The notes under the pieces were generated by a model. That model made no database searches. It worked only from the letters and a program-made list of their open reading frames with translations, and was not told where the DNA came from. This document shows, one piece after another, positions 43,993-53,126 of a DNA stretch of 64,000 bases. The position numbers were made by a program, and so were the translations under genes. Numbering within the stretch: position 1 is the first letter of the stretch; each line of letters opens with the position of its first letter. The DNA is taken from positions 372,001 through 436,000 of the forward strand of contig NZ_FMCR01000007.1 in the NCBI RefSeq assembly GCF_900091575.1, given 5' to 3'. The DNA is from Micromonospora saelicesensis (GTDB taxonomy: Bacteria > Actinomycetota > Actinomycetes > Mycobacteriales > Micromonosporaceae).

Positions 43993-45399
43993 TCAGCCGT
44001 GCGCCTTGCCTCGGCCGCCGGGGCCGAGCTTCTTGCGCGGGCGGACCGAGATCTCGATCGGGCTGCCCTCGTACCCGAATTCCTCGCGGAGCTTGCGCTC
44101 GACGAAGCGCTGGTAGCCGGCGTCCAGCGGGCCGGTGGTGAACAGCACGAACCGTGGCGGTGCCACACCGGCCTGCGTCGCGAACAGGATCCGCGGTGCC
44201 CGCCCACCACGCACCGGGTGCGGGGTTGCCTGCACCAGCGCGGTCAGCCACTGGTTGAGGTGCGCGGTCGGCACGCGGGTCTCCCAGCTGGCCAGCGCCT
44301 TGTTCAAGGCCGGGGCCAGCTTGTCCACGGCGCGGCCGGTCATCGCCGACAGGTTCAGCCGGATCGCCCAGGGGATGCGGCGCAACTCCCGGTCGATCTC
44401 CTTGTCCAGGTAGTACCGACGGTCAGCGTCGACCAGGTCCCACTTGTTGAACGCGATGACCAACGCCCGACCCGACTCGGTCACCATCGACAGGATCCGC
44501 TGGTCCTGCTCGCTGATCGGTTCGCTGGAGTCCAGCAGCACCACGGCCACCTCGGCGGCCTCGATCGCGCCGGCGGTACGCAGGCTCGCGTAGTACTCGG
44601 TGCCGCTGGCCTTGCCGACCCGCTTGCGCAGCCCGGCCGTGTCGACCAGCTGCCAGGTCTGACCACCGATCTCGACCAGGCTGTCCACCGGGTCCACAGT
44701 GGTGCCCGCCACCGAGTCGACGACCGCCCGCTCCTCGCCGGAGAACCGGTTGAGCAGGCTGGACTTGCCGACGTTCGGCCGGCCGACCAGCGCCACCCGA
44801 CGCGGTCCGCGCGGACGGTTCTCCACGATCGCCGGTGCCTCCGGCAGCGCGGCGAGGATGGCGTCCAACAGGTCGCCGGAGCCGCGTCCGTGCAGCGCGG
44901 ACACCGGGAACGGCTCACCGAGACCGAGTGACCACAGCGAGGTGGCCTCCATCTCGATGGAGTTGTTGTCGGCCTTGTTGGCCACCAGGATCACCGGCTT
45001 GGCGCTGCGCCGCAGCATCTTCACCGCGGCCTCGTCCACGTCGGTGGAGCCCACCATCGCGTCGACCACGAAGAGCACCACGTCGGCGGTGACGACCGCC
45101 GTCTCGGCCTGCGCCGCGATGGCCGCGGCCCGGTCCTTCGCGTCCGGTTCCCAGCCGCCGGTGTCCACCACTGTGAACGCCCGGCCGTTCCACTGCGCGT
45201 CGTACGGGACCCGGTCGCGGGTCACGCCAGGGACGTCCTCGACGACCGCCTGCCGGCGGCCGATGATCCGGTTGACCAACGTCGACTTGCCCACGTTGGG
45301 GCGGCCGACCACGGCCACCACCGGCTGCGGGCCGGTCGGTTCCTCGACGGCGACGTCGGGCTCACGCAGCTCGACCCAGCCACCACCATCGCTACTCAT
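43993..45399 (-). CDS. der: GTPase Der (EngA), ribosome assembly
   Basis: A protein of 468 residues from the ATG at 45,399, overlapping the cmk stop by 4 nt. It has two tandem G domains, each with GRPNVGKS (P-loop; ~residues 32 and 207). The G3 motifs are DTGG and DTAG. The G4 motifs are NKAD and NKWD. A C-terminal KH-like domain ends in RPRKKLGPGGRGKAHG. The double-GTPase layout is unique to Der, which acts in 50S subunit maturation. It is the last gene of the scpA-scpB-rluB-cmk-der row. Confidence 0.96.
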   Translation of the reverse strand: MSSDGGGWVELREPDVAVEEPTGPQPVVAVVGRPNVGKSTLVNRIIGRRQAVVEDVPGVTRDRVPYDAQWNGRAFTVVDTGGWEPDAKDRAAAIAAQAETAVVTADVVLFVVDAMVGSTDVDEAAVKMLRRSAKPVILVANKADNNSIEMEATSLWSLGLGEPFPVSALHGRGSGDLLDAILAALPEAPAIVENRPRGPRRVALVGRPNVGKSSLLNRFSGEERAVVDSVAGTTVDPVDSLVEIGGQTWQLVDTAGLRKRVGKASGTEYYASLRTAGAIEAAEVAVVLLDSSEPISEQDQRILSMVTESGRALVIAFNKWDLVDADRRYYLDKEIDRELRRIPWAIRLNLSAMTGRAVDKLAPALNKALASWETRVPTAHLNQWLTALVQATPHPVRGGRAPRILFATQAGVAPPRFVLFTTGPLDAGYQRFVERKLREEFGYEGSPIEISVRPRKKLGPGGRGKAHG

Positions 45400-46076
45400 G
45401 CCACACCTCGCTCGGTGAGCAGGTCGCGCAGCCGCGCCACGACCTCGTCGATGCCCAGCTCGGTGGTGTCCAGCACCACCGCGTCGGGCGCCTGGGCCAG
45501 CGGGTTGACCTTGCGGGTCGAGTCGAGACGGTCCCGCCGGGCCAGATCGGCGGCCGTGGCCGCCACGTCGGCGGCGTCCTCGGCGCTGCGCCGGGCGGCA
45601 CGGGCCGCCTCGGAGGCGGTCAGGAAGACCTTCAGGTCGGCGTCCGGCGCCACGACCGAGCCGATGTCGCGACCCTCGACCACCATCCGACCAACGTTGG
45701 CGATCATCTCGCGTTGGCGGGCGACGAGCAGCTCGCGGACCGCGGGAATCGCGGCGACGGCGGAAACCGCGCCGGTCACCTCGGCGCCCCGGATGTCGGC
45801 GTCCACGCCCACCCCGTCGATGGTCACGGCGTACCCCTGCGGGTGGGTGCCGATGCGCAGGTTGACCTCGCCGGCGACCTTGGCCACCGACGCGGTGTCG
45901 GTGAGATCCACGCCGGAGCGCAGCACGGCCCACGTGATCGCCCGGTACATCGCCCCGGTGTCCAGGTAGCGCGCACCGATGCTCGCGGCGAGCCGCCGCG
46001 ACACGGTGGACTTACCCGAACCGGACGGCCCGTCCACAGCGACCACACATCGCCCGGTCCGTACGTTTTCCTCCAC
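45396..46076 (-). CDS. cmk: Cytidylate kinase
   Basis: A protein of 226 residues. CVVAVDGPSGSGKSTVSRRLA is the P-loop, YLDTGAMYRAITWAVL the substrate-binding region, and MVVEGRDIGSVVAPDADLKVFLTAS the CMP kinase signature. It phosphorylates (d)CMP with ATP in the cytoplasm. Its stop overlaps der. About 200 bp separate it from rluB, with no clear terminator, so it may have its own promoter. Confidence 0.95.
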   Translation of the reverse strand: MEENVRTGRCVVAVDGPSGSGKSTVSRRLAASIGARYLDTGAMYRAITWAVLRSGVDLTDTASVAKVAGEVNLRIGTHPQGYAVTIDGVGVDADIRGAEVTGAVSAVAAIPAVRELLVARQREMIANVGRMVVEGRDIGSVVAPDADLKVFLTASEAARAARRSAEDAADVAATAADLARRDRLDSTRKVNPLAQAPDAVVLDTTELGIDEVVARLRDLLTERGVA

Positions 46077-46274
46077 CGTGTCCTCCTCAGCCCGTACCTC
46101 ACGGATCGCCCGGTGATCTGGCGCCGCAAGCGGTTGTCAATCGTCATCAATCATGCCCGGGTGCGTTAACGAACCCGCGCGCGACGCCGCCGGAGGCGAC
46201 CCACGCCACCACCCGGGCGGCCGCGTCCCGGCCATCGGTGGAGCCTACCGGCTGCCGTACCCCGAACTCGGGGG

Positions 46275-47045
46275 TCAGTCACCCACCACGTTGAACAGGG
46301 CGGCGACCTCGGCGTTGGTCAACCGCCGGATACGCCCGGTCCGCAGGTCACCGAGCCGGATCGGCCCGATCGAGGTACGCACCAGCCGGGTGACCGGGTG
46401 ACCGACCTCATCCATCAGCCGCCGGACGATGTGCTTGCGGCCCTCGTGCAGGCTCAGCTCCACCTGGGCGGATTTGCCGAGAGTGTCCACCACCTTGAAC
46501 GAGTCGACCTTGACCGGCCCGTCCTCCAGCTCGACACCGGCCAGCAGCCGCTTGCTCAGGCTGCGCGGGATCGGCCCGACCACCTCGGCGAGGTAGGTCT
46601 TCAGCACCTGGTACGAGGGGTGCATGAGCTTGTGCGCGAGGGTGCCGTCGTTGGTGAGCAGCAGCAGGCCCTCGCTGTCCGCGTCGAGCCGCCCGACGTG
46701 GTAGACCCGCTGCTCCAGCCGGGCGCCGATGAAGTCGGCCAGCTCGTTGCGTCCCTTTTCGTCCGCCATGGTGGTAACCACCCCACGCGGCTTGTTCATC
46801 GCCACGTAGACCAGGCGAATGTCGACCTGCAGGCGCTCCCCGTCCACGTGGATCACGGAGGTGGCCGGGTCGACCTTGTCGCCGAGCTTGGCGACCCGCC
46901 CGTCCACCGTGACCCGGCGGCGGAAGATCAGGTCTTCGCAGGCACGCCGGGAACCCACGCCGGCGGCGGCGAGCACCTTCTGCAGGCGCTCAGCCCCCTC
47001 GTAGACGGGCGCGTCGGGTTTCGGCGAACGGTTATCGGGTCGCAT
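46275..47045 (-). CDS. rluB: Pseudouridine synthase RluB/RsuA family
   Basis: A protein of 256 residues from the ATG at 47,045, overlapping the scpB end by 14 nt. The N-terminal S4 RNA-binding domain reads ERLQKVLAAAGVGSRRACEDLI and VTVDGRVAKLGDKV. The catalytic motif GRLDADSEGLLLLTNDG carries the active Asp (~residue 107). LHEGRKHIVRRLMDEVGHPV is the family C-terminal block. It isomerises a uridine in 23S rRNA (RluB) or 16S rRNA (RsuA). Position after scpB matches the Rv1711-type gene. Confidence 0.93.
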   Translation of the reverse strand: MRPDNRSPKPDAPVYEGAERLQKVLAAAGVGSRRACEDLIFRRRVTVDGRVAKLGDKVDPATSVIHVDGERLQVDIRLVYVAMNKPRGVVTTMADEKGRNELADFIGARLEQRVYHVGRLDADSEGLLLLTNDGTLAHKLMHPSYQVLKTYLAEVVGPIPRSLSKRLLAGVELEDGPVKVDSFKVVDTLGKSAQVELSLHEGRKHIVRRLMDEVGHPVTRLVRTSIGPIRLGDLRTGRIRRLTNAEVAALFNVVGD

Positions 47046-48159
47046 CAGCAAGCTCTTCTACGTCGTCGGGCAGGAAGGGTGCGAGGGGCGGCAGCTCGTC
47101 GACGGTGTTCAGCCCGAGCTTCTCCAGGAACAACGTGGTGGTCCGGTAGAGGAACGCCCCGCTGTCCGTTTCGGTGCCGCACTCCTCGATGAGGCCGCGG
47201 GTGACCAGCGTACGGATGACCCCGTCGCAGTTCACACCCCGGATGGCTGAGATTCGTGAACGGGTCACCGGCTGCTTGTAGGCGACCACGGCGAGCGTCT
47301 CCAGCGCCGCCTGGGTCAGCCGCACGGACTGCCCGTCCAACACGAACCGCTCAACGTACGTAGCGTATTCCGGGCGGGTGTACAGCCGCCACCCGCCGGC
47401 CGCCCGGCGCAGCTCGAACCCGTGCCCGGCCGCCGTGTAACCGGCGGCGATCTCGTCGAGCATCGGCCCGACCCGTTCGGCGGGCTGCTCCAGCACCTGG
47501 GCCAGCACCAGCTCGCTGACCGGCTCGTCGACGACCAGCAGGATCGCCTCCAACGCGCCGCGCAGCTCAGGGTCGGACAGCTCGGGCGCGGGCTCCGGGG
47601 CGACCGTCGCCCGCCGCCGCCCCGCCAGCTGCCGCCGGGGTACGTCCTCAGCCCCACCCGACTCCCCCGCCGTGGCCTGCGTCACCGCACCGAGGTCCGG
47701 CCCCGCCGAGCCCACCTCGTCCGGGGCCGCCTCAACGCGGTCTGGCTCACCCGGGCCCGCCTCGTCCGAGGCCACCTCAAGGGGATCGGGCCCACCCGGG
47801 CCGACCTCGACAGGGCCTGGCCCACCCGCGGCCACCTCGACAGGGCCTGGCCCACCCAGGCCCGCGTCGCCGGGGACCGGCCCATCCGGGTCAACCTGCG
47901 CGGAGCCCGACGCGACCACGTCCGGCTCGGCGGAATCGGCGGCGTCGGGTTCCGGTCGGCGCGCCGCCGCTTCGGGCAGCGCCTCGGCCAACGCGGCCCG
48001 ATCGGTGGTCGGCTCGGCCGGCTCTTCGGTGTCCGGTGGTGCGGCTGAGTCGTCCGGCGGCGTGGGGGTGTCGGCGGCGGGCGGGCGGGGGCGGTCCCAC
48101 GGGGGAACCCAGGCGGCGGCCTGGTCGGCCAGCGAGTCCCGACGTTGCTCGTCACTCAT
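47032..48159 (-). CDS. scpB: Segregation and condensation protein B with long disordered N-terminus
   Basis: A protein of 375 residues from the ATG at 48,159, overlapping scpA by 8 nt. The conserved ScpB part is residues ~190-375: LRGALEAILLVVDEPVSELVLAQVLE, then VRLTQAALETLAVVAYKQPVTRSRISAIRGVNCDGVIRTL, a double winged helix. The first ~190 residues are acidic and Pro/Gly-rich with imperfect repeats (GGPGPVEVAAGGPGPVEVGPG), far longer than usual for ScpB (~190-250 residues in total). ScpB works with ScpA and SMC in chromosome condensation. Confidence 0.93.
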   Translation of the reverse strand: MSDEQRRDSLADQAAAWVPPWDRPRPPAADTPTPPDDSAAPPDTEEPAEPTTDRAALAEALPEAAARRPEPDAADSAEPDVVASGSAQVDPDGPVPGDAGLGGPGPVEVAAGGPGPVEVGPGGPDPLEVASDEAGPGEPDRVEAAPDEVGSAGPDLGAVTQATAGESGGAEDVPRRQLAGRRRATVAPEPAPELSDPELRGALEAILLVVDEPVSELVLAQVLEQPAERVGPMLDEIAAGYTAAGHGFELRRAAGGWRLYTRPEYATYVERFVLDGQSVRLTQAALETLAVVAYKQPVTRSRISAIRGVNCDGVIRTLVTRGLIEECGTETDSGAFLYRTTTLFLEKLGLNTVDELPPLAPFLPDDVEELADATR

Positions 48160-49228
48160 CCCGCGCACCCTCCGTCGTTCCCGTCCCGTCCGGCCCGCCG
48201 GCCTCCCCCGTCGGCACAGGGTCAGCCCCCGCCAGCTCAGGCCCAGCCCCCACCGGCTCAAGCTCAGACCCCACCGGCTCAAGCTCAGACCCCACCGGCT
48301 CAAGCACAGACCCCACCGGCTCAAGCACAGCCCCCGCCAGTTCAAGCTCAGGCGACTCCGGGTCGGCCGGGGTGCCGGCGTACTCGTCGACGTGCAGCTC
48401 GGTGTCACCGTCGGTCGGGCCGGTCCAGCGCACTGTCAGCTCCTCCAGGGCCTGCTCCTGCACGAAGGACACCAGGCCCTCCCGGTACAGCTCCAGCAGC
48501 GCGAGGAACCGGGCCACCACCTCCAGGGTGGCCTCGCAGTCGGCGCAGAGCAGCGAGAACGTGGCGGTGCCGGCCCGGCGCAGCCGGGCCGCGAGGATCG
48601 CCGCGTGCTCCCGGACACTGACCCGGACCATGTGCACGTGGGCGATGGAGACCTCCGGCACCGGTTTCGGGGTCATCGCCTTCACGGCCAGCTTCAGCAG
48701 CCGCTGGGGGCCGATGCCGAGCACCAGGTCGGGCAGCGCCTCGGCGTAGCGGGCCTCCAGGCTGACCGCGCGCGGATAGCGTCGGCCGCCGACGGCCTCC
48801 AGCTCGGCGATGTGCGCCGCCGCCTCCTTGTACGCCTTGTACTGCAACAGCCGGGCGAAGAGCAGGTCCCGGGCCTCCAGCAGGGCGAGGTCGGCCTCGT
48901 CCTCCACTTCGGCGGCGGGCAGCAGCCGGGCCGCCTTCAGGTCGAGCAGGGTCGCGGCGATGAGCAGGAACTCGCTGGCCTCGTCCAGGTCCCAGTTGTC
49001 GCCCATCGCCCTGATGTAGGCGATGAACTCGTCGGTGACCGTGTGCAGGGCCACCTCGGTGACGTCGAGTTTGTGCTTGCCGATCAGTTGCAGCAGCAGG
49101 TCGAACGGGCCGGTGAAGTTGGCCAGCCGAACCGTGAACCCGGCGGGCTGCACACCGTCGACCACGGCCGCAGTGGCGGTCTCGGGTGGGTCGAGGGGTG
49201 GCGCGGTCACCGGACGACCGTAGTCCAC
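48152..49228 (-). CDS. scpA: Segregation and condensation protein A
   Basis: A protein of 358 residues from the start at 49,228 (the GTG in MDYGRPVTAPP is an alternative). The kleisin N-terminal domain reads FTVRLANFTGPFDLLLQLIGKHKLDVTEVALHTVTDEFIAYI. SEFLLIAATLLDLKAARLLP follows. The C-terminal winged helix (~residues 225-275) includes ATLEVVARFLALLELYREGLVSFVQEQALEEL. The last ~75 residues are an acidic, low-complexity tail with four near-identical LEPVGS units. It bridges the SMC heads. It sits 23 bp after parA. Confidence 0.93.
   Translation of the reverse strand: MDYGRPVTAPPLDPPETATAAVVDGVQPAGFTVRLANFTGPFDLLLQLIGKHKLDVTEVALHTVTDEFIAYIRAMGDNWDLDEASEFLLIAATLLDLKAARLLPAAEVEDEADLALLEARDLLFARLLQYKAYKEAAAHIAELEAVGGRRYPRAVSLEARYAEALPDLVLGIGPQRLLKLAVKAMTPKPVPEVSIAHVHMVRVSVREHAAILAARLRRAGTATFSLLCADCEATLEVVARFLALLELYREGLVSFVQEQALEELTVRWTGPTDGDTELHVDEYAGTPADPESPELELAGAVLEPVGSVLEPVGSELEPVGSELEPVGAGPELAGADPVPTGEAGGPDGTGTTEGARDE
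48240..48335. repeat. Short tandem repeat encoding LEPVGS units in scpA
   Basis: Four or more near-identical 24-bp units (ctcaagctcagaccccaccgg with small changes) occur in tandem, each adding LEPVGSxx to the ScpA tail. Copy-number change by slippage would not shift the frame. Confidence 0.8.
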
Positions 49229-49251
49229 GAGGCGGGCACCGGGCGTTCCGG

Positions 49252-50175
49252 CTACCGCTCCGACTGGGCGGCGATCACCTCGCGGGCCAGCTGACGGTAG
49301 TTACGTGCCCCGGAGGAGGCCGGGTCCATCGTCGTGATGGGGGCACCGGCCACGGTGGACTCGGGGAACTTCACCGTCTTGGTGATGACCGTCTGGTAGA
49401 CCTTGTCGCCGAACGCCTCCACCACCCGCTGCAGGACCTGGCGGCAGTGCGTGGTGCGGCTGTCGTACATGGTGGCGAGGATGCCTTCGAGCTCCAGGTC
49501 GAAGTTGAGTCGCTCGCGAACCTTGTCGATGGTGTCCAGCAGCAGTGCCACACCCCGCAGGCTGAAGAACTCGCACTCCAGCGGGATGAGCACGCCGTGC
49601 GCGACGGTCAACGCGTTGATCGCCAGCAGGCCGAGTGACGGCTGGCAGTCGATCAGGATGTAGTCGTACTCCTTGCGGACCGTGCGCAGGACCCGGGCCA
49701 GGGCCATCTCCCGGGCGACCTCGTTGACGAGCTGGATCTCGGCGGCGGAGAGGTCGATGTTGGCCGGCAGCAGGTGCAGCCCCGCGACGTCGGTCTTGAT
49801 GACGACGTCCTCGGCGATGATGTCGTCCTGCATGAGCAGGTTGTAGATGGACAGGTCGAGGTTGTGCGGGTTGACGCCCAGGCCCACCGAGAGGGCGCCC
49901 TGCGGGTCGAAGTCGACGAGCAGCACCTTGCGGCCGTACTCGGCGAGGGCCGCGCCCAGGTTGATGGTGGTCGTGGTCTTGCCCACGCCACCCTTCTGGT
50001 TGGCCATCGCGATGATGCGCGCGGGGCCGTGCCGGTCGGTGGGCATCGGCTCGGGAATGGGCTTGCGCATCGTGTAGGCAGCCGGGTCCGCAGGACCCAG
50101 GTCCGCGCCGAGCGTCGCCTGCTGCTCGCGGAGCTCCGACGTCCAGGTCTCGGCACGGTCACCGTTGCCAGCCAT
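49252..50175 (-). CDS. parA: ParA/Soj-type ATPase
   Basis: A protein of 307 residues. The first ~50 residues are a disordered, Pro-rich leader. MANQKGGVGKTTTTINLGAAL is the deviant Walker A (~residue 58). VLLVDFDPQGALSVGLGV and ILIDCQPSLGLLAINAL are the Walker A' and B motifs. There is no parB nearby, so this is the second, scpA-linked ParA seen in actinobacteria (Rv1708 type) rather than the origin-proximal one. Its role in segregation is inferred from the scpA/scpB context. Confidence 0.9.
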   Translation of the reverse strand: MAGNGDRAETWTSELREQQATLGADLGPADPAAYTMRKPIPEPMPTDRHGPARIIAMANQKGGVGKTTTTINLGAALAEYGRKVLLVDFDPQGALSVGLGVNPHNLDLSIYNLLMQDDIIAEDVVIKTDVAGLHLLPANIDLSAAEIQLVNEVAREMALARVLRTVRKEYDYILIDCQPSLGLLAINALTVAHGVLIPLECEFFSLRGVALLLDTIDKVRERLNFDLELEGILATMYDSRTTHCRQVLQRVVEAFGDKVYQTVITKTVKFPESTVAGAPITTMDPASSGARNYRQLAREVIAAQSER

Positions 50176-50354
50176 GTGCTCGTTGCCCCCTCCCGACGAC
50201 CCACCCGGCGTCGGAGCCGTCCGACGTCCTTCGCGGCGCCGCTGCGCACCCCGGTCGTGTCGCTCCAGGAGGTCCGCGCCGATGCCGACTGTACGCCACC
50301 GACCAGCAGGGGGTTCGGCACCGGCCCGGCGTGTCGGCGTCGACAGCGACCGGT

Positions 50355-51320
50355 TCAGCCCTGGGCGCGCGGATGGGCGGTGGCGTACACCTCGCGCAGC
50401 CGCTCCACGGTGACCAACGTGTAGACCTGGGTGGTGGTCACCGAGGCGTGGCCGAGCAGCTCCTGGACCACCCGGACGTCGGCGCCGCCGTCGAGCAGAT
50501 GGGTGGCGTAGGAGTGGCGCAGGGTGTGCGGGGAGACCGCGGCCGGCCCGTCGACGGGCAGCCCGGCGCGGTCGGCGGCGCGGCGCAGGATGCCCCAGGC
50601 TCCCTGGCGGGACAGCGCGCCGCCGCGGGCGTTGAGGAACACCGCCGGGGTGCCCCGGCCGGCGGCGGCCAGCCCGGGGCGGGCCCGGACCAGGTAGGCG
50701 CGGACGGCGTCGACGGCGTACCCGCCGATGGGCACCAGTCGCACCCGGCCGCCCTTGCCGCGCAGCAGCACCGTGCCGTCGTCGGTGTCGAGGTCGTCCA
50801 CGGCGGCGCCGACCGCTTCGGAGATGCGCGCGCCGGTGCCGTACAGGAACTCCAGCAGCGCCCTGTCGCGCAGCGCGAGGGGCGCGTCGTCGCCGGTCGC
50901 GGTGATCGGGCCGGCGGTCTCCAGCAGCCGGACCACGTCGTCGACAGGTAGCGCCCGGGGCAGCCGGCGGGGCGGCGTGGGCGGGCGGACGTCGCGGCTC
51001 GGGTCGGCGCCGGCCAGGCCCTCGCGCAGCGCGAAGCGGTGCAGGCCGCGTACCGCGCTGGCCGCGCGGGCGGCGGAGGAGACGGCGAGGGGCGGGTGCG
51101 CGTCGTCGCCGGCGCGCAGTCGCGCCAGGTGCGACTCGACGAGGCCGGCGCCGACCGACGCGAGGTCGGTGACGCCGGCATCGGCCAGGGTGGCGAGATA
51201 GCGGTCCAGATCCCGACGGTACGAGGCGAGCGTGTTCGCGGAGAGGCCACGTTCGACGGTCAGGTGGTCGAGGTAACCGCGAACGGCACGGCGCAGCGCC
51301 GGCGTGGGTGGTGTTCCCAC
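50355..51320 (-). CDS. xerD: Site-specific tyrosine recombinase XerD
   Basis: A protein of 321 residues if started at the GTG at 51,320 (VGTPPTPALRRAVRGYL). Starts closer to the ald stop are possible. The N-terminal SAM-like domain is VERGLSANTLASYRRDLDRYL. Catalytic residues: Arg in LYGTGARISEAVG, Lys near GKGGRVRLVPI, SPHTLRHSYATHLLDGGAD (HxxR), ELLGHASVTTTQVYT (His and Tyr). It resolves chromosome dimers at dif. It follows ald closely on the same strand. Confidence 0.92.
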   Translation of the reverse strand: MGTPPTPALRRAVRGYLDHLTVERGLSANTLASYRRDLDRYLATLADAGVTDLASVGAGLVESHLARLRAGDDAHPPLAVSSAARAASAVRGLHRFALREGLAGADPSRDVRPPTPPRRLPRALPVDDVVRLLETAGPITATGDDAPLALRDRALLEFLYGTGARISEAVGAAVDDLDTDDGTVLLRGKGGRVRLVPIGGYAVDAVRAYLVRARPGLAAAGRGTPAVFLNARGGALSRQGAWGILRRAADRAGLPVDGPAAVSPHTLRHSYATHLLDGGADVRVVQELLGHASVTTTQVYTLVTVERLREVYATAHPRAQG

Positions 51321-51358
51321 GCCGGCGGAGTCCGTGCCGCCGGTCAGCCCGCCACCGT

Positions 51359-52474
51359 TCAGGCCAGCGCGTCGGCCAACGGGAGCACGTCCATGCCGTG
51401 CGCCTCGGCGACCGGGCCGTAGGTGACCTGCCCGGCGTGGGTGTTGAGGCCCAGCGCCAGCGCCGGGTCGTTGCGCAGCGCCTCGCGCCAGCCCTGGTTG
51501 GCCAGCTCCAGGGCGTACGGCAGGGTGACGTTGGTCAGGGCGTAGGTGCTGGTGTTCGGCACCGCGCCGGGCATGTTCGCGACGCAGTAGAAGATCGACT
51601 CGTGCACCTTGTAGACCGGGTCGGCGTGCGTGGTGGGGCGCGAGTCCTCGAAGCAGCCGCCCTGGTCGATGGCGATGTCGACCAGCACGCTGCCCGGCTT
51701 CATGCGGGAGACCAGCTCGTTGGAGATCAACGTCGGGGCCTTCGCGCCGGGCACCAGCACCGCGCCGATGACCAGGTCGGCGTCGAGCACGGCGCGCTCC
51801 ACCTCGTAGGCGTTGGAGGCGACGGTCTGCAGGTGGCCCCGGTAGATGGCGTCGGCCTGCCGCAGCCGGGCGACGTTCTTGTCCAGCAGCAGCACCTCGG
51901 ACTGCAGACCCAGCGCGATCGCGGCGGCGTTCATGCCGGAGACGCCGGCGCCGATGACCACGGTCTTGGCCGCGTACACGCCGGAGACACCGCCGGGCAG
52001 CACACCGCGCCCACCACCGGTACGCATCATGTAGAAGGCGCCCACCTGCGGGGCGAGCCGGCCGGCCACCTCGGACATCGGGGCGAGCAGCGGCAGCGAC
52101 CGGTCGGGCAGCTCGACGGTCTCGTACGCGATGCCGGTGACCCGGCGGTCGATCAGCGCGTCGGTGCACTCCTTGGAGGCGGCCAGGTGCAGGTAGGTGA
52201 AGAGCACCTGCCCCTCGCGCATCCGGTGGTACTCCTCGGCGATCGGCTCCTTGACCTTGAGCACGAGCTCGGCGGTCTCCCACACCTCGTCGGCGGTGGC
52301 GAGGATCTTCGCGCCGGCGGCGGCGAACTCCTCGTCGGTGATGCTGGAGCCAACCCCGGCGCCGGACTCGACGAAGACCTGGTGGCCGATGCGGGTGAAC
52401 TCGTTGACACCCGCTGGCGTGATCGCCACGCGGTACTCGTGGTTCTTGACCTCGCGTGGGATTCCGACCTTCAC
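51359..52474 (-). CDS. ald: Alanine dehydrogenase
   Basis: A protein of 371 residues from the GTG at 52,474 (VKVGIPREVKNHEYRVAITPAGV), the standard length for Ald. LVLKVKEPIAEEYHRMREGQVLFTYLHLAAS is the substrate domain, and KTVVIGAGVSGMNAAAIALGL the NAD-binding Rossmann motif. It converts L-alanine and NAD to pyruvate and ammonia. The divergent 292-bp gap to the TM2 gene holds its promoter. Its place next to xerD matches several actinomycetes. Confidence 0.95.
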   Translation of the reverse strand: MKVGIPREVKNHEYRVAITPAGVNEFTRIGHQVFVESGAGVGSSITDEEFAAAGAKILATADEVWETAELVLKVKEPIAEEYHRMREGQVLFTYLHLAASKECTDALIDRRVTGIAYETVELPDRSLPLLAPMSEVAGRLAPQVGAFYMMRTGGGRGVLPGGVSGVYAAKTVVIGAGVSGMNAAAIALGLQSEVLLLDKNVARLRQADAIYRGHLQTVASNAYEVERAVLDADLVIGAVLVPGAKAPTLISNELVSRMKPGSVLVDIAIDQGGCFEDSRPTTHADPVYKVHESIFYCVANMPGAVPNTSTYALTNVTLPYALELANQGWREALRNDPALALGLNTHAGQVTYGPVAEAHGMDVLPLADALA

Positions 52475-52766
52475 GATGCAGACACCTCTCTTCGGGGCTG
52501 CTCTCCCCCGACTGCTCGGTGCCACGACGGCCCCTTTGCCATCGCGGTACACCGGTCCTGCGGCGGCAGTCTAGGCGCGCCCGGTGCCGCCGCGAGCCAG
52601 CACAGTGCCACCTGGTGCCCGGGTGTCCTGACGAAGTGTCAGGGCACCGCCGGGATTCGGCGGTCGACCGTCACCTCAGCCAACAGGACAGTGTTTCACC
52701 ATTATCGTCCCATCTGCCGGGCGCCGGTGCGGACAGCCGGCGAGTGGATCACTAATGTGTCCGCCC

Positions 52767-53042
52767 ATGACCACTCCTCCTTACCAGCCCGGGTACCCCC
52801 AGCCGGGGTATCCCCAGGGCGTCTCCGACAAGAGCAAGATCGTCGCGGGCATCCTCGGCATCCTGCTCGGCACCTTCGGTGCCGGTCGGTTCTACACCGG
52901 ACACACCAAGATCGCCGTTCTCCAGCTCGTCGTGAGCCTGGTGACCTGCGGCGTCGGCGCTCTCTGGGGCGTCGTCGACGGCATCCTCATCCTGGTCAAC
53001 GGCGGCACGGACGCGCAGGGCCGTCCGTTGCGCGACTCCTAG
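52767..53042 (+). CDS. TM2-domain membrane protein
   Basis: A product of 91 residues from the ATG at 52,767 (MTTPPYQPGYPQPGYPQG). A start at 52,755 is possible. A Pro/Tyr/Gly-rich cytoplasmic N-terminus with GYPQ repeats precedes the TM2 domain: KSKIVAGILGILLGTFGAGRFYTGHTKIAVLQLVVSLVTCGVGALWGVVDGILIL, two membrane helices joined by a short turn. The function is unknown. No ribosome site was seen, so the mRNA may be leaderless. It is the only plus-strand gene in the core region, ending at a shared terminator. Confidence 0.85.
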   Translation: MTTPPYQPGYPQPGYPQGVSDKSKIVAGILGILLGTFGAGRFYTGHTKIAVLQLVVSLVTCGVGALWGVVDGILILVNGGTDAQGRPLRDS

Positions 53043-53053
53043 ACCAACCAGTG

Positions 53054-53087
53054 AAAGGGGCCCCGCGGCTGACCGCGGGGCCCCTTT
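53054..53087. terminator. Bidirectional terminator between TM2 gene and NUDIX gene
   Basis: A perfect 15-bp stem (aaaggggccccgcgg / ccgcggggcccctttt-type) with a 4-nt loop and T/A runs on both sides. It lies between two convergent genes, 11 bp after the TM2 stop. Confidence 0.85.
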
Positions 53088-53126
53088 GGCGCGTACTCCC
53101 CCACCGGGCTGGACCGGCGGCGACGC

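Noticed and set aside
48240..48335. CRISPR array
   Set aside because: The units are 24-bp in-frame tandem repeats without spacers, inside scpA. No array was seen elsewhere in the window.
51300..51322. Riboswitch-like hairpin at the xerD start (ggcgtggg/cccacgcc)
   Set aside because: An 8-bp stem in such GC-rich DNA is expected often by chance, and no wider conserved structure is visible.
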